A DNA stretch of 10,526 nt from Bacteroidota bacterium (GCA_013202335.1 JABMQR010000371.1:1-10526); one strand, 5' to 3'; positions 1 to 6,246 are shown, counted from the stretch's first letter. Notes: a model not told the origin generated them from the letters alone. Program-made: numbers and translations.

Positions 1-25
1 CATAACAAGTTAAATCATTCATCAG

Positions 26-54
26 AAAACTTCAAATCCATGTACTCATGGATC
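26..54. repeat. Dispersed 29-bp palindromic element, copy 1
   Basis: The element starts AAAACTTCAAATCCATGTA and ends CATGGATC. Its core is an inverted repeat, ATCCATG, 4-nt loop, CATGGAT (36-42/47-53). An inverted copy lies at 3275-3303 and matches at 27 of 29 positions; the two differences fall in the hairpin loop. Both copies are in non-coding DNA. It looks like a small interspersed intergenic repeat of this genome. The function is unknown. Confidence 0.7.
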
Positions 55-112
55 AAGGGAACTTTCCTAAAAATCTTTGATTTTTGAAATTGCCTCATTT
101 AATCATAGAAAA

Positions 113-136
113 CGGCCGCCTGTGTTAAGGCGGCCG
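113..136 (-). terminator. Intrinsic terminator of the ABC/GntR operon
   Basis: A perfect 8-bp GC-only stem, CGGCCGCC/GGCGGCCG (113-120 and 129-136), encloses an 8-nt loop. Read on the minus strand, the stem is followed by TTTTCT. It sits 34 nt past the stop codon of the last small gene of the minus-strand operon, where a rho-independent terminator is expected. The T-run is short, so termination efficiency is uncertain. Confidence 0.75.
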
Positions 137-170
137 AATTTATTCCATTTTGCAAAAATTGACCAATTAG

Positions 171-323
171 TCAGTCTACCATCCTGACAATCGATACCGG
201 ATGTAAAGCCATTAAATTTCCAATTTCTCTGTTCAGCATAATTTTTCCGGAAATTAGCGCAGCTATTACCAGAATCACTAAAAAACTGAATCCACCTATT
301 AATATTTTATTACTGATTTTCAT
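171..323 (-). CDS. Small single-pass membrane protein (50 aa), last gene of operon
   Basis: I do not recognise this short open frame with certainty. It reads MKISNKILIGGFSFLVILVI and continues into a hydrophobic stretch. Residues about 7-25 form one membrane segment with basic residues before it, followed by a 20-residue tail ending VRMVD. An AAAAGGAG ribosome binding site lies just upstream, inside the end of the GntR gene, and the two genes overlap by 14 nt, so translational coupling is likely. A second ATG directly before the chosen one (326) is an alternative start. The amino-terminal style resembles the membrane leader of longer proteins that follow YtrA-type ABC operons, so it could be the shortened remnant of such a gene. 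However, the operon terminator follows directly, with no leftover domain after the stop. The tight overlap and good RBS support translation; the function is unknown. Confidence 0.6.
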   Translation of the reverse strand: MKISNKILIGGFSFLVILVIAALISGKIMLNREIGNLMALHPVSIVRMVD

Positions 324-693
324 CATTCAACTCCTTTTCTGATTTTTCGTATAACGAAAGAATTTCTTCCGGTGTTATCTGCAGCGATCTCATAGCCTTG
401 AACAGTTCCGGCAGCTGCTGCTGGATAAATGACTCTTTCTTCTCTGCCAGTACTCGTTCCAGGGCATCCGGAGCTGTGAAATATCCAATACCCCGTTTGT
501 TGAAAATGACCTCTTTTTCCTGAAGAAAATTATAGGTTCTCATAACTGTATTAGGATTAACTTCCATCTGTATAGCTGTTTCCCTGATGGAAGGAATACG
601 TTCACCATTTTTCCAAACTTCCATAAGAATGTTGTCCTCCATATGACCTGCAATTTGCAGATATATTGATTTTTGTTCTTTAAACTGCATCAT
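310..693 (-). CDS. GntR-family (YtrA-type) transcriptional regulator
   Basis: At 127 residues this protein has only a winged helix-turn-helix domain plus a short helical tail, the layout of the YtrA subfamily of GntR regulators. Residues 5-74 form the DNA-binding domain. IYLQIAGHMEDNIL is the first helix, ERIPSIRETAIQMEVNPNTV is the helix-turn-helix, and RGIGYFTAP is the wing. The tail (about 78-127) is helical and charged and probably serves in dimerisation; no ligand-binding domain is present. The gene overlaps the permease by 14 nt and the small downstream membrane gene by 14 nt, and has GGGAGG upstream of a double ATG (693 and 690). YtrA-type regulators commonly repress the ABC transporter operon that encodes them. 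The palindrome over the promoter at 2368-2395 is the obvious candidate target. The family call is strong; the effector and target are inferred. Confidence 0.93.
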   Translation of the reverse strand: MMQFKEQKSIYLQIAGHMEDNILMEVWKNGERIPSIRETAIQMEVNPNTVMRTYNFLQEKEVIFNKRGIGYFTAPDALERVLAEKKESFIQQQLPELFKAMRSLQITPEEILSLYEKSEKELNDENQ

Positions 694-1477
694 TTGCCTG
701 TACCTCCCGAACTCTGAAGTAACTCACTACCCAGCAGAAAGGAGCAACAAAGACCCAAAACAGAATTTTGCCGACAGTCTCGAAAACTCTGAATTCAACT
801 ATCCCCTTAAAAGCTTCAGGAGAACTGAATCTGATTTCAAAATTATTGAAAATTAACTCTTCATTAAACAACATCCCTTTGAAATATTCATTAAAGAGTA
901 TTCTCACAACTAAAATACTGATTAGTCCAATTATGAGACTTAACAAATTCAACATCAGTACAGTCTTTACAAAAGATGCTTTTCTGAAATATGCGGCACC
1001 GAGAAGAAAAATTGATTGCGTTACGATATAGATCAGAATGAGATACCAGTAAAAACCTCGTACCGGGTTGAAGATCATAAAATGCCGGCCAAAAACCAGA
1101 GAGTTGAAACCCTCAATTAACAAAGATGATAAAGATATGAAAATAATCAGCGCTATTGGGTAGAGAATGGCTGAATAGATCACTTTCACAGAGAACTTTT
1201 CAAGCGGTGATGCCGGGAGCATGAGCCAGTTGTGCTGAGTTGATTTTCCATACATATCTTCTCTGAATGAGAGGCTTGTGATAATGAATCCGCCGGCAAA
1301 AAGGAAGCTGATAAAATATGACTGATAATATGTTGCTATATCAGAATATGAAGGTCTGCTAAAAATTATAGTAAGTAGGCTGGGCAGGAGCATGACCAAG
1401 AAAAGGGTTAGTGCGTATATCATCATACCTTTTCTGCTTTCAAGTATATCTTTTTTTAATAAGTATAATAATTTCAT
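680..1477 (-). CDS. ABC transporter permease (ABC-2 type)
   Basis: This 265-residue inner-membrane protein has about six hydrophobic segments, at roughly 17-42, 50-68, 98-122, 142-163, 170-193 and 234-255. The first is preceded by a short basic amino end (LLKKDILESRKG), as in ABC-2 type permeases. A soluble loop carries NWLMLPASPLEKFSVK (about 83-98), a motif seen in permeases that partner YtrA-regulated ATPases. The start codon is 1 nt after the stop of the ATPase gene (TAA-G-ATG). Its ribosome binding site, AAAGGAG, lies inside the end of that gene, so the two are translationally coupled and presumably form one transporter. The substrate cannot be read from the sequence; related operons respond to cell-wall-active peptides or antibiotics, which is only a hint here. 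Confidence 0.85.
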   Translation of the reverse strand: MKLLYLLKKDILESRKGMMIYALTLFLVMLLPSLLTIIFSRPSYSDIATYYQSYFISFLFAGGFIITSLSFREDMYGKSTQHNWLMLPASPLEKFSVKVIYSAILYPIALIIFISLSSLLIEGFNSLVFGRHFMIFNPVRGFYWYLILIYIVTQSIFLLGAAYFRKASFVKTVLMLNLLSLIIGLISILVVRILFNEYFKGMLFNEELIFNNFEIRFSSPEAFKGIVEFRVFETVGKILFWVFVAPFCWVVSYFRVREVQANDAV

Positions 1478-1478
1478 C

Positions 1479-2321
1479 TTATACTCCTTTATTCATAATA
1501 TTTGAGATTGTTCCGGGATTTGCGATAACGGCATTAAAAAGTGTCTCCAGGTCAACATTTGTTTCAAGATCTTCATCGTTTCTTAATTTGAGTGCTGACC
1601 ATCCACCTGGAACCTTTTCTTTAAATACATACTCTGTCCCTTTTGGTTCAGCGGGAGTAACAGAGAGTGTAAGTGCAGAAGTCACTTCACTCAATGAGTT
1701 GTTAAATACCACTTTCCCCTCATTCAGGATGATAATTGGATCAATAAGGTTTTCCATATCGCGCACCTGGTGAGTCGAAATAATGAAGGTGCGATTTGCT
1801 GTCATAGCAGATGCTAAAGTTCTTCGGAATTGGCTTTTGGATGGAATATCCAGACCATTTGTGGGTTCATCAAGGATAAGCAGCGAGGTATTTGAGGCAA
1901 GCCCGAAAGAGAGCAGGAACTTCTTCTTCTGCCCATATGAAAATTCACTGAGCTTTTTGCTGAAGTCCAGATCGAAGGATTTTGAGTAACGGTCAAATGC
2001 TACTTTATCAAAACCCGGGTAGAAAGGTACGTTAATACTCAAATACTCTTTTAGTGCTATATTCGGCAGATAAAATTCTTCCGGTAAATAGAAGATCTGC
2101 TCCAGCATTCTCGTATCACGTTTTTGTGGATTGTGTTCCAGAACGTCGGCTTCACCACTTTTAATATAGAGCTGCCCGGATATAATTTTTAGCAGAGTGG
2201 TTTTTCCGGCACCATTCATACCAAGCAGACCATATATATTGCCTCCAGGTATATCGATCGTCAGTCCGTTAAACAGCTTTGTTTTGCTGTAGTCAAACGA
2301 AACATCTTTAAGTTTTATCAT
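1479..2321 (-). CDS. ABC transporter ATP-binding protein
   Basis: This is the cytoplasmic ATPase subunit, 280 residues. Walker A is GMNGAGKTT at 34-42, the signature is the variant FSYGQ at about 127-131 (in place of LSGGQ), Walker B is LLILDEP at 147-153 and the switch histidine is H184 (ISTHQ). After about residue 210 there is a carboxy-terminal extension of some 70 residues, common in this subfamily and of unknown role. The frame is open up to an ATG at 2366, but I chose 2321. AAAGGAG lies 6 nt before it, the family fold begins at once (MIKLKDVSFDY), and the longer start would fall inside the operator and close to the inferred transcript start. It is the first gene of the operon and pairs with the permease that begins 1 nt after it. 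Confidence 0.92.
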   Translation of the reverse strand: MIKLKDVSFDYSKTKLFNGLTIDIPGGNIYGLLGMNGAGKTTLLKIISGQLYIKSGEADVLEHNPQKRDTRMLEQIFYLPEEFYLPNIALKEYLSINVPFYPGFDKVAFDRYSKSFDLDFSKKLSEFSYGQKKKFLLSFGLASNTSLLILDEPTNGLDIPSKSQFRRTLASAMTANRTFIISTHQVRDMENLIDPIIILNEGKVVFNNSLSEVTSALTLSVTPAEPKGTEYVFKEKVPGGWSALKLRNDEDLETNVDLETLFNAVIANPGTISNIMNKGV

Positions 2322-2327
2322 ATTGTG

Positions 2328-2334
2328 CTCCTTT
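2328..2334 (-). promoter_or_regulatory. Ribosome binding site fixing the ATPase start
   Basis: AAAGGAG on the minus strand lies 6 nt before the ATG at 2321. It decides between this start and the in-frame ATG at 2366, which has no comparable site. Confidence 0.75.
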
Positions 2335-2367
2335 ACCCATTTTCCTAGAAATGGTTTTTCTAACAAA

Positions 2368-2395
2368 TTAGTGTACTAATAAACTAATACACTAA
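2368..2395 (-). promoter_or_regulatory. Candidate GntR/YtrA operator
   Basis: An inverted repeat with perfect 8-bp arms, TTAGTGTA and TACACTAA, is separated by 12 bp. Seen another way, the heptamer ACTAATA occurs three times at exact 8-bp steps (2375, 2383, 2391) on the plus strand. The site begins directly downstream of the predicted -10 box and covers the expected transcription start (about 2390), where a bound repressor would block initiation. GntR-family operators are typically short AT-rich palindromes with a GT...AC core, which this contains. The assignment to the regulator at 310-693 is inferred from the operon arrangement. Confidence 0.7.
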
Positions 2396-2396
2396 T

Positions 2397-2425
2397 AATG
2401 TAAAACAGGAGTGGGGATTTGTCAA
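2397..2425 (-). promoter_or_regulatory. Sigma-70-type promoter of the ABC/GntR operon
   Basis: Read on the minus strand, a perfect -35 box TTGACA (2425-2420) is followed by a 17-bp spacer and the -10 box TACATT (2402-2397, four of six consensus bases). Transcription would start near 2390, giving a leader of about 70 nt before the ATPase ATG. The spacing is optimal and the candidate operator abuts the -10 box. Confidence 0.72.
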
Positions 2426-2583
2426 GAGATAAAATAAAAAAAGTACCTATTTTTTCAATAAAATCAAAAAAGGGAAATTAAGCCTGTTCCTGATGGATAT
2501 ATAGAGAAAATCTTTAAAAAAACCTCGGTAATTCATAAAAAAAGAGGAGGGATTGGAGAAAGATAGTAAGAAATATCCTGATA

Positions 2584-3216
2584 TTAACCGAGCAGCGTTC
2601 TCAATTGATCGCGTAATCCTTGAATAGCTTCCTGAAAATTATCTTCCAGCCGCTGGTAATTAGCCTCCAGGAATTTGATGAAATCAGGATCCTGCTCGGG
2701 CTGCAAATTTACCTGTTTACCCATTTGTCGTGAAAGCTGTTCTTCTTTCTGCTTCAGGTGAGGGGCATACTGCTGCTTTGCCATATCCAGCAGCTGTTCA
2801 CGGGACTGCAGGTATTTGAGGTATAGTTGATCCAGTTGTATGAAAAGCTGAGTTGTCGGATTGGATTCAGGGCTAGCTTCCTCAGTAGCTTCAGCTGCTT
2901 CTGTCGCAGGTGCAAGAAGTTCTGCTGCACTTTTCAATTTCCCAAGAGACATAACATATAATTCATCCTGAGGTAAGGAAATATTTAGTAAAAGAGTTTC
3001 AATCATGTGCTCTCTGACAAGGGTTTTGTCAGTATCAGGAATAGAGTTTAGCTTTTCCTCAAGTGATTCCACAGTAGAATCATGATTAAATAAAAATGTA
3101 CCCATCAATCTTTTACCAGTTTTAATTAGTTCACTGTTTCTGATTTTTTCGGGGTCCCCTGCTACTGATTCGGTTCTCTCAAGGGCTATTTCTAAAGCTG
3201 AACGAATTCGTGCCAT
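2584..3216 (-). CDS. Conserved hypothetical helical protein (spirochaete-type)
   Basis: I do not know the function of this 210-residue protein. It has no signal peptide or membrane segment, so it is probably cytoplasmic. Residues 1-100 are helical and start with MARIRSALEIALERTES. Residues about 102-121 form an Ala/Glu/Pro/Ser-rich flexible hinge (LAPATEAAEATEEASPESNP). Residues 122-210 form long, Gln/Glu/Leu-rich amphipathic helices with coiled-coil character, such as LDQLYLKYLQSREQLLDMAK. The amino-terminal motif recalls an uncharacterised family that I associate with spirochaetes (possibly DUF6657; this is from memory). GGAG lies 9 nt before the ATG. The gene appears monocistronic: the next gene downstream on the same strand has its own promoter 180 nt away, and upstream is a hairpin-rich gap. 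No convincing T-tailed terminator follows the stop, only a short dyad (2572-2577/2580-2585) overlapping it. Confidence 0.8.
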   Translation of the reverse strand: MARIRSALEIALERTESVAGDPEKIRNSELIKTGKRLMGTFLFNHDSTVESLEEKLNSIPDTDKTLVREHMIETLLLNISLPQDELYVMSLGKLKSAAELLAPATEAAEATEEASPESNPTTQLFIQLDQLYLKYLQSREQLLDMAKQQYAPHLKQKEEQLSRQMGKQVNLQPEQDPDFIKFLEANYQRLEDNFQEAIQGLRDQLRTLLG

Positions 3217-3254
3217 GTATATATCTCCATTTTATTGATCATAGTAGTAACAGA

Positions 3255-3272
3255 GGCAATTACAGAATTGCC
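3255..3272. repeat. Hairpin GGCAATT/AATTGCC upstream of 2584-3216 gene
   Basis: A perfect 7-bp inverted repeat with a 4-nt loop lies about 40 nt upstream of the hypothetical gene start on the minus strand. It directly adjoins the dispersed element at 3275-3303. It could be an operator or part of the gene's leader RNA. No clear -35/-10 pair stands out near it. Confidence 0.5.
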
Positions 3273-3274
3273 TG

Positions 3275-3303
3275 GATCCATGTTTACATGGATTTGAAGT
3301 TTT
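3275..3303. repeat. Dispersed 29-bp palindromic element, copy 2 (inverted)
   Basis: This is the reverse complement of the element at 26-54, with 27 of 29 positions matching. Its internal stem is slightly longer: ATCCATGT, 2-nt loop, ACATGGAT (3276-3283/3286-3293). It is embedded in a chain of further inverted repeats, which copy 1 is not. Confidence 0.7.
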
Positions 3304-3356
3304 TGGATAGCTATTCAATTATAAAATACAAAAAATTACAATCATCCAAAAACTTC
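3296..3356. repeat. Long inverted repeat, 13-bp perfect arms
   Basis: GAAGTTTTTGGAT at 3296-3308 is matched exactly by ATCCAAAAACTTC at 3344-3356, enclosing a 35-nt AT-rich loop. The left arm shares bases with the dispersed element (copy 2), so the two structures would compete or stack. There is no T-run placed to make this a standard terminator. Confidence 0.65.
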
Positions 3357-3361
3357 TGACC

Positions 3362-3390
3362 AATAGAAGTTTGTAAAGCAAACTTCTATT
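3362..3390. repeat. Hairpin with 12-bp perfect stem
   Basis: AATAGAAGTTTG and CAAACTTCTATT pair perfectly across a 5-nt loop (3374-3378). The GAAGTTT/AAACTTC core recurs in the neighbouring 3296-3356 repeat and in the 26-54 element, so these hairpins look like members of one repeat family. Confidence 0.7.
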
Positions 3391-3448
3391 AGAAGATAGC
3401 TAAGATTATATAAAATAACAATATTAATAGACAAAAAATTTATTAAGT

Positions 3449-3602
3449 GTAACGAAGCTTGTGGGAAATTATTGAATATACATAATTCCAATAACAAATT
3501 ACCAGAATTATTTCCTTTGGTGCATTTTTGTATGGAAATAGATTAACTAAATTTCTTTCACCAAAGGTGTTGCTATATTTTCTTTCCCACAAGGTTCGTA
3601 AC
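3449..3602. mobile_element. MITE-like 154-bp element with 20-bp terminal inverted repeats
   Basis: The ends are GTAACGAAGCTTGTGGGAAA (3449-3468) and the reverse complement of GTTACGAACCTTGTGGGAAA (3583-3602), matching at 18 of 20 positions. Inside is a second perfect 9-bp inverted repeat, CCTTTGGTG/CACCAAAGG (3514-3522/3559-3567), plus shorter competing dyads. No protein of its own is credible within it. Flanking target duplication is weak: only AGT on both sides (3446-3448 and 3603-3605). It may be a miniature inverted-repeat element, a REP-like palindromic unit or a structured RNA; copy number elsewhere in the genome would decide. Confidence 0.45.
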
Positions 3603-3678
3603 AGTTCTCTTAATTTATGCAATGATAGTTGGAGAGACCTCAATCCTATTTCTACTTGCTCCCTATTCTAAAACCCCG

Positions 3679-3684
3679 TACAAT
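3679..3684 (+). promoter_or_regulatory. Possible -10 box just before alaX (leaderless start)
   Basis: TACAAT (five of six consensus bases) lies 6 nt before the ATG at 3691, so transcription would begin at or beside the start codon. A weak -35 (TTGCTC, 3656-3661) lies 17 bp upstream. The absence of any Shine-Dalgarno sequence before this ATG fits a leaderless message, but the -35 match is poor. Confidence 0.4.
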
Positions 3685-3690
3685 GATTCC

Positions 3691-4896
3691 ATGACAGAAC
3701 AAACATATTATAACGATCAGTCTAAAAAAACAGAATCCTCGATTATTTTGAGAGTGGACTCGCTGAAAAAGAATTATGGAATAGTTCTGGACCATACCAT
3801 ATTCTACCCTGAAGGGGGAGGACAGCCGGGAGATACCGGGTTTATTGGGAATGCCAGGATAATCGATACCAGGAAAAAAGATGGGGAAATATACCATATC
3901 ACAGAAATATTACCTAATTTTCAGCCGGGCGATGTCGTTGATTGTACCCTCGACTGGGAACGACGGTATGATTATATGCAGCAGCACTCAGGGCAGCATA
4001 TTCTTTCGGGAGTAATGCATACTCTGTTTAAAATTGCTACCATATCTGTTCATCAGGGAGAAGAGTATCTCACTATCGAGACCAATCGGGAAGAAATAGG
4101 TGAAGATGAGATTCTAGCAGTAGAAAATGAGACAAACCGGATCATCACCCAAAATATACCCATCAATAGTATTACGGTAGACGAGGTTGAAGCCAGAAAG
4201 ATGAATCTGCGAAGGGCTCCAAAAGTTTCCGGGGCGGTTCGGCTGGTACAGGTTGGTAAATATGATATTGTTGCCTGCGGTGGTATGCATGTTTCAAGCA
4301 GCAGCGAAGTGCGCCTGATTTCGTTAATAGGGGTAGAAAAAATTCGCGGGCACGCTCGTCTGATCTGGAAAGTTGGAGATCGGGCGCTGCTGGATTATCG
4401 GGAGAAAACAGAAATAGTTAATAAATTGTCAGAACTCTATTCCTCACCACAGAACAGTATAGTGGCTTCTGCAATTGCCAGGGCAGAACAGCTTAGGATT
4501 GCCCAGCAAACTGTTTTTGAACTTGAAACTACTATTATCCGTCTTAGAGTGGCAGAGTTGGAATCTCAGGCTGTCACCTATAATGATATTCCGGTTATTA
4601 TTGGTGATTTTAGTGCAGAAGGCACTAATTTTCTTAAAAATGCAGTAAAAAACCTTCCAACCGATAAACCGCTGGTGTTTTGTGGAATCCAAAAACTTGG
4701 TGAAACCGAGCTAATTTGGTCTATCGCTGCAAACCGGGAAAACCTTGTGGACTTTTCAGCTGTCCGGGGGAAATTATTTCCTTTAATTGATGCAAAAGGC
4801 GGGGGAAAACCTCCGGTTTGGCAGGGAAAAGGAAGCAGCGTACAGGGAATTGATCAGTTTCTGGCGGAATTTGTAAAACTAGTGAGACAGGGATAA
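3691..4896 (+). CDS. alaX: AlaX-type alanyl-tRNA editing protein (long form with DHHA1)
   Basis: This cytoplasmic trans-editing enzyme hydrolyses tRNA(Ala) wrongly charged with serine (and in some members glycine), backing up alanyl-tRNA synthetase. It has 401 residues. An amino-terminal beta-barrel domain contains FYPEGGGQPGDTG (38-50). The editing core carries the zinc ligands H99 and H103 in HSGQH and C196 and H200 in CGGMH, all intact. A helical linker (about 222-290) follows, then a carboxy-terminal DHHA1 domain with the glycine-rich GGGKPPVWQGKG. This domain order is that of the long AlaX class; no synthetase catalytic domain is present. The frame is open back to 3622, but family proteins start at MTEQTYYND, so I chose 3691. 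It has no clear ribosome binding site. The next gene begins 20 nt after its stop, suggesting an operon with the DNA repair gene. Confidence 0.92.
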   Translation: MTEQTYYNDQSKKTESSIILRVDSLKKNYGIVLDHTIFYPEGGGQPGDTGFIGNARIIDTRKKDGEIYHITEILPNFQPGDVVDCTLDWERRYDYMQQHSGQHILSGVMHTLFKIATISVHQGEEYLTIETNREEIGEDEILAVENETNRIITQNIPINSITVDEVEARKMNLRRAPKVSGAVRLVQVGKYDIVACGGMHVSSSSEVRLISLIGVEKIRGHARLIWKVGDRALLDYREKTEIVNKLSELYSSPQNSIVASAIARAEQLRIAQQTVFELETTIIRLRVAELESQAVTYNDIPVIIGDFSAEGTNFLKNAVKNLPTDKPLVFCGIQKLGETELIWSIAANRENLVDFSAVRGKLFPLIDAKGGGKPPVWQGKGSSVQGIDQFLAEFVKLVRQG

Positions 4897-4903
4897 CCGT
4901 CGC

Positions 4904-4910
4904 AGGAGGA
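4904..4910 (+). promoter_or_regulatory. Ribosome binding site fixing the AlkD start
   Basis: AGGAGGA ends 6 nt before the ATG at 4917. An in-frame GTG at 4911 touches the site and is too close to be used. Confidence 0.8.
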
Positions 4911-4916
4911 GTGTAC

Positions 4917-5636
4917 ATGGTACTTGCTGAATCAATAATTAGAAAACTGGAAGCTCAGGCCAACCCGGAAAAGGCAAAACAGTTGGAGAGATTTTTTAAA
5001 ACGGAACCCGGCCAATATGGAGAGGGTGACAGGTTTTTGGGTATTCCTATTCCTGAACAGAGGAAAATTGCACGGCTCTGTTTCCGTGAATGTCCGCTGG
5101 ATCAGTTGGGTAAATTACTTGAGTCGAAAGTTCACGATCACCGAATGACGGCTTTGCTCATGCTTGTTGCCGGTGCAGAAAGTAGGGCTGGTAGATTAGA
5201 TCCTAAACCCTATGTTGATTTCTATTTAACTCACCTTGATTGGATTAATAACTGGGATCTTGTTGACGTTACCTGTCCGAAAATACTGGGGCCATGGTTT
5301 TATGGAAGAGACAGGAAAAAATTGGTGGAACTGGCAACCTCTGACTCAAACAATCTCTGGCATCAAAGAATCGCAATAATAACTACATACTACTTTATCA
5401 GGCAGAAGGATTACTCAACGACATTTGAGATTTCAGATATACTTTTTGACCATCCTCACGACCTGATCCATAAAGCGGTTGGGTGGATGCTGAGGGAAGT
5501 TGGGAACAGGGATCCTCAGGCAGAACGTGATTATCTTGATTCCCGGTATAAACGCATGCCCCGAACTATGCTTCGCTATGCGATTGAGAAATTCCCGGAA
5601 GAGGAACGACAGGCCTATCTGCATGGAGACGTATAA
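4917..5636 (+). CDS. alkD: AlkD-type DNA alkylation repair protein
   Basis: This 239-residue protein is built entirely of HEAT-like helical repeats, as in the AlkD DNA glycosylase family that removes N3- and N7-alkylated purines without flipping the base. Landmarks are GIPIPEQRKIAR (42-53), HDHRMTALLML (73-83), WINNWDLVD (109-117) and HDLIHKAVGWMLREVGNRDP (181-200). By alignment from memory with Bacillus AlkD, W113, D117 and W190 would correspond to the substrate-cradle Trp, the catalytic Asp and the second Trp, all present. Length is normal for the family. The start at 4917 is set by AGGAGGA 6 nt upstream. It lies 20 nt after alaX and 4 nt before the membrane protein gene, so the three genes are probably co-transcribed. 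No regulatory site specific to alkylation damage is visible. Confidence 0.92.
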   Translation: MVLAESIIRKLEAQANPEKAKQLERFFKTEPGQYGEGDRFLGIPIPEQRKIARLCFRECPLDQLGKLLESKVHDHRMTALLMLVAGAESRAGRLDPKPYVDFYLTHLDWINNWDLVDVTCPKILGPWFYGRDRKKLVELATSDSNNLWHQRIAIITTYYFIRQKDYSTTFEISDILFDHPHDLIHKAVGWMLREVGNRDPQAERDYLDSRYKRMPRTMLRYAIEKFPEEERQAYLHGDV

Positions 5637-5640
5637 GTAT

Positions 5641-6246
5641 ATGGAACATGTGGAGACTCAACAGGATAATATAGATCAGCCGCTGCAGTGGTGGGCTCTC
5701 ACAATAAAAACACTCTTATTGGCAGCGGTTATTATTGTTGTGTATGGGGTTCTTGGTCTGCTTTTTCATGATCAATTGTCAAAAGCCGGAGTGTGGCTTG
5801 GCAGGGAGCTTGGATACAGTGGTGTGGCGCTCTACACTTTTGTTGTTGATGCTGTCATAATCCCAACAACTGTTGATGTCATTTTTCCTTTTGCAATAGA
5901 GTGGAATCCCTACATCCTTATAACCGTAATGTCTGCAGTATCAGTTCTTGGAGGATATCTGGGTTACTGGATAGCACGAAGTTTTAATCATTTTCGCTCT
6001 GTGCAAAGGGTGACAAGCTCATACAGAGAACGTGGAGAGACATTGATTAACCGGTATGGGGCCTGGGCAGTAGCTATATCCGGCTTTACCCCTATACCAT
6101 TTTCCACCATTTGCTGGATTGCCGGATTGCTAAAAATTCCGGCTGGAAAAGTCTTTCTTGCTTGTTTTGCCCGGATTCCGAGAATGATAGTCTATTATCT
6201 TCTGATAAAAAGCGGTTTTAGTCTGATTGAGAGATTTTCGGGATAG
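5641..6246 (+). CDS. VTT-domain (DedA/YqaA-like) integral membrane protein
   Basis: This inner-membrane protein of 201 residues belongs to the VTT/SNARE-associated superfamily, close to the YqaA group. Hydrophobic segments lie at about 19-43, 58-86 (a probable re-entrant region with the polar VDAVIIPTTVD), 90-113, 142-164 and 168-193. The family hallmark is GFTPIPFSTICWIAG (148-162), a glycine/proline-rich half-hairpin, preceded by the amphipathic RYGAWAVAIS. Members of the superfamily are linked to lipid transport or scrambling and envelope homeostasis; the job of YqaA-like proteins is not settled. The frame is open well upstream within the AlkD gene. I chose the ATG at 5641, just after the AlkD stop, with GGAG about 12 nt before it; the ATG at 5623 is the alternative. 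No clear terminator follows. Confidence 0.85.
   Translation: MEHVETQQDNIDQPLQWWALTIKTLLLAAVIIVVYGVLGLLFHDQLSKAGVWLGRELGYSGVALYTFVVDAVIIPTTVDVIFPFAIEWNPYILITVMSAVSVLGGYLGYWIARSFNHFRSVQRVTSSYRERGETLINRYGAWAVAISGFTPIPFSTICWIAGLLKIPAGKVFLACFARIPRMIVYYLLIKSGFSLIERFSG

Noticed and set aside
2572..2585. Terminator for the hypothetical gene at 2584-3216
   Set aside because: The AATATC/GATATT dyad overlaps the stop codon, is short and AT-rich, and has no following T-run on the minus strand. It is too weak to call.
3443..3643. 66-residue minus-strand frame in the 3449-3602 inverted-repeat block
   Set aside because: It spans both terminal repeats, has no ribosome binding site and no recognisable protein character.
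3691..4896. Truncated alanyl-tRNA synthetase
   Set aside because: No class II catalytic domain is present. The amino-terminal start and the editing-plus-DHHA1 order are those of a free-standing AlaX protein, with all four zinc ligands intact.
5500..5640. Amino-terminal extension of the VTT protein
   Set aside because: The frame is open upstream only because it overlaps the AlkD coding region. The hydrophobic family domain begins after 5641, and no start signal is visible earlier.
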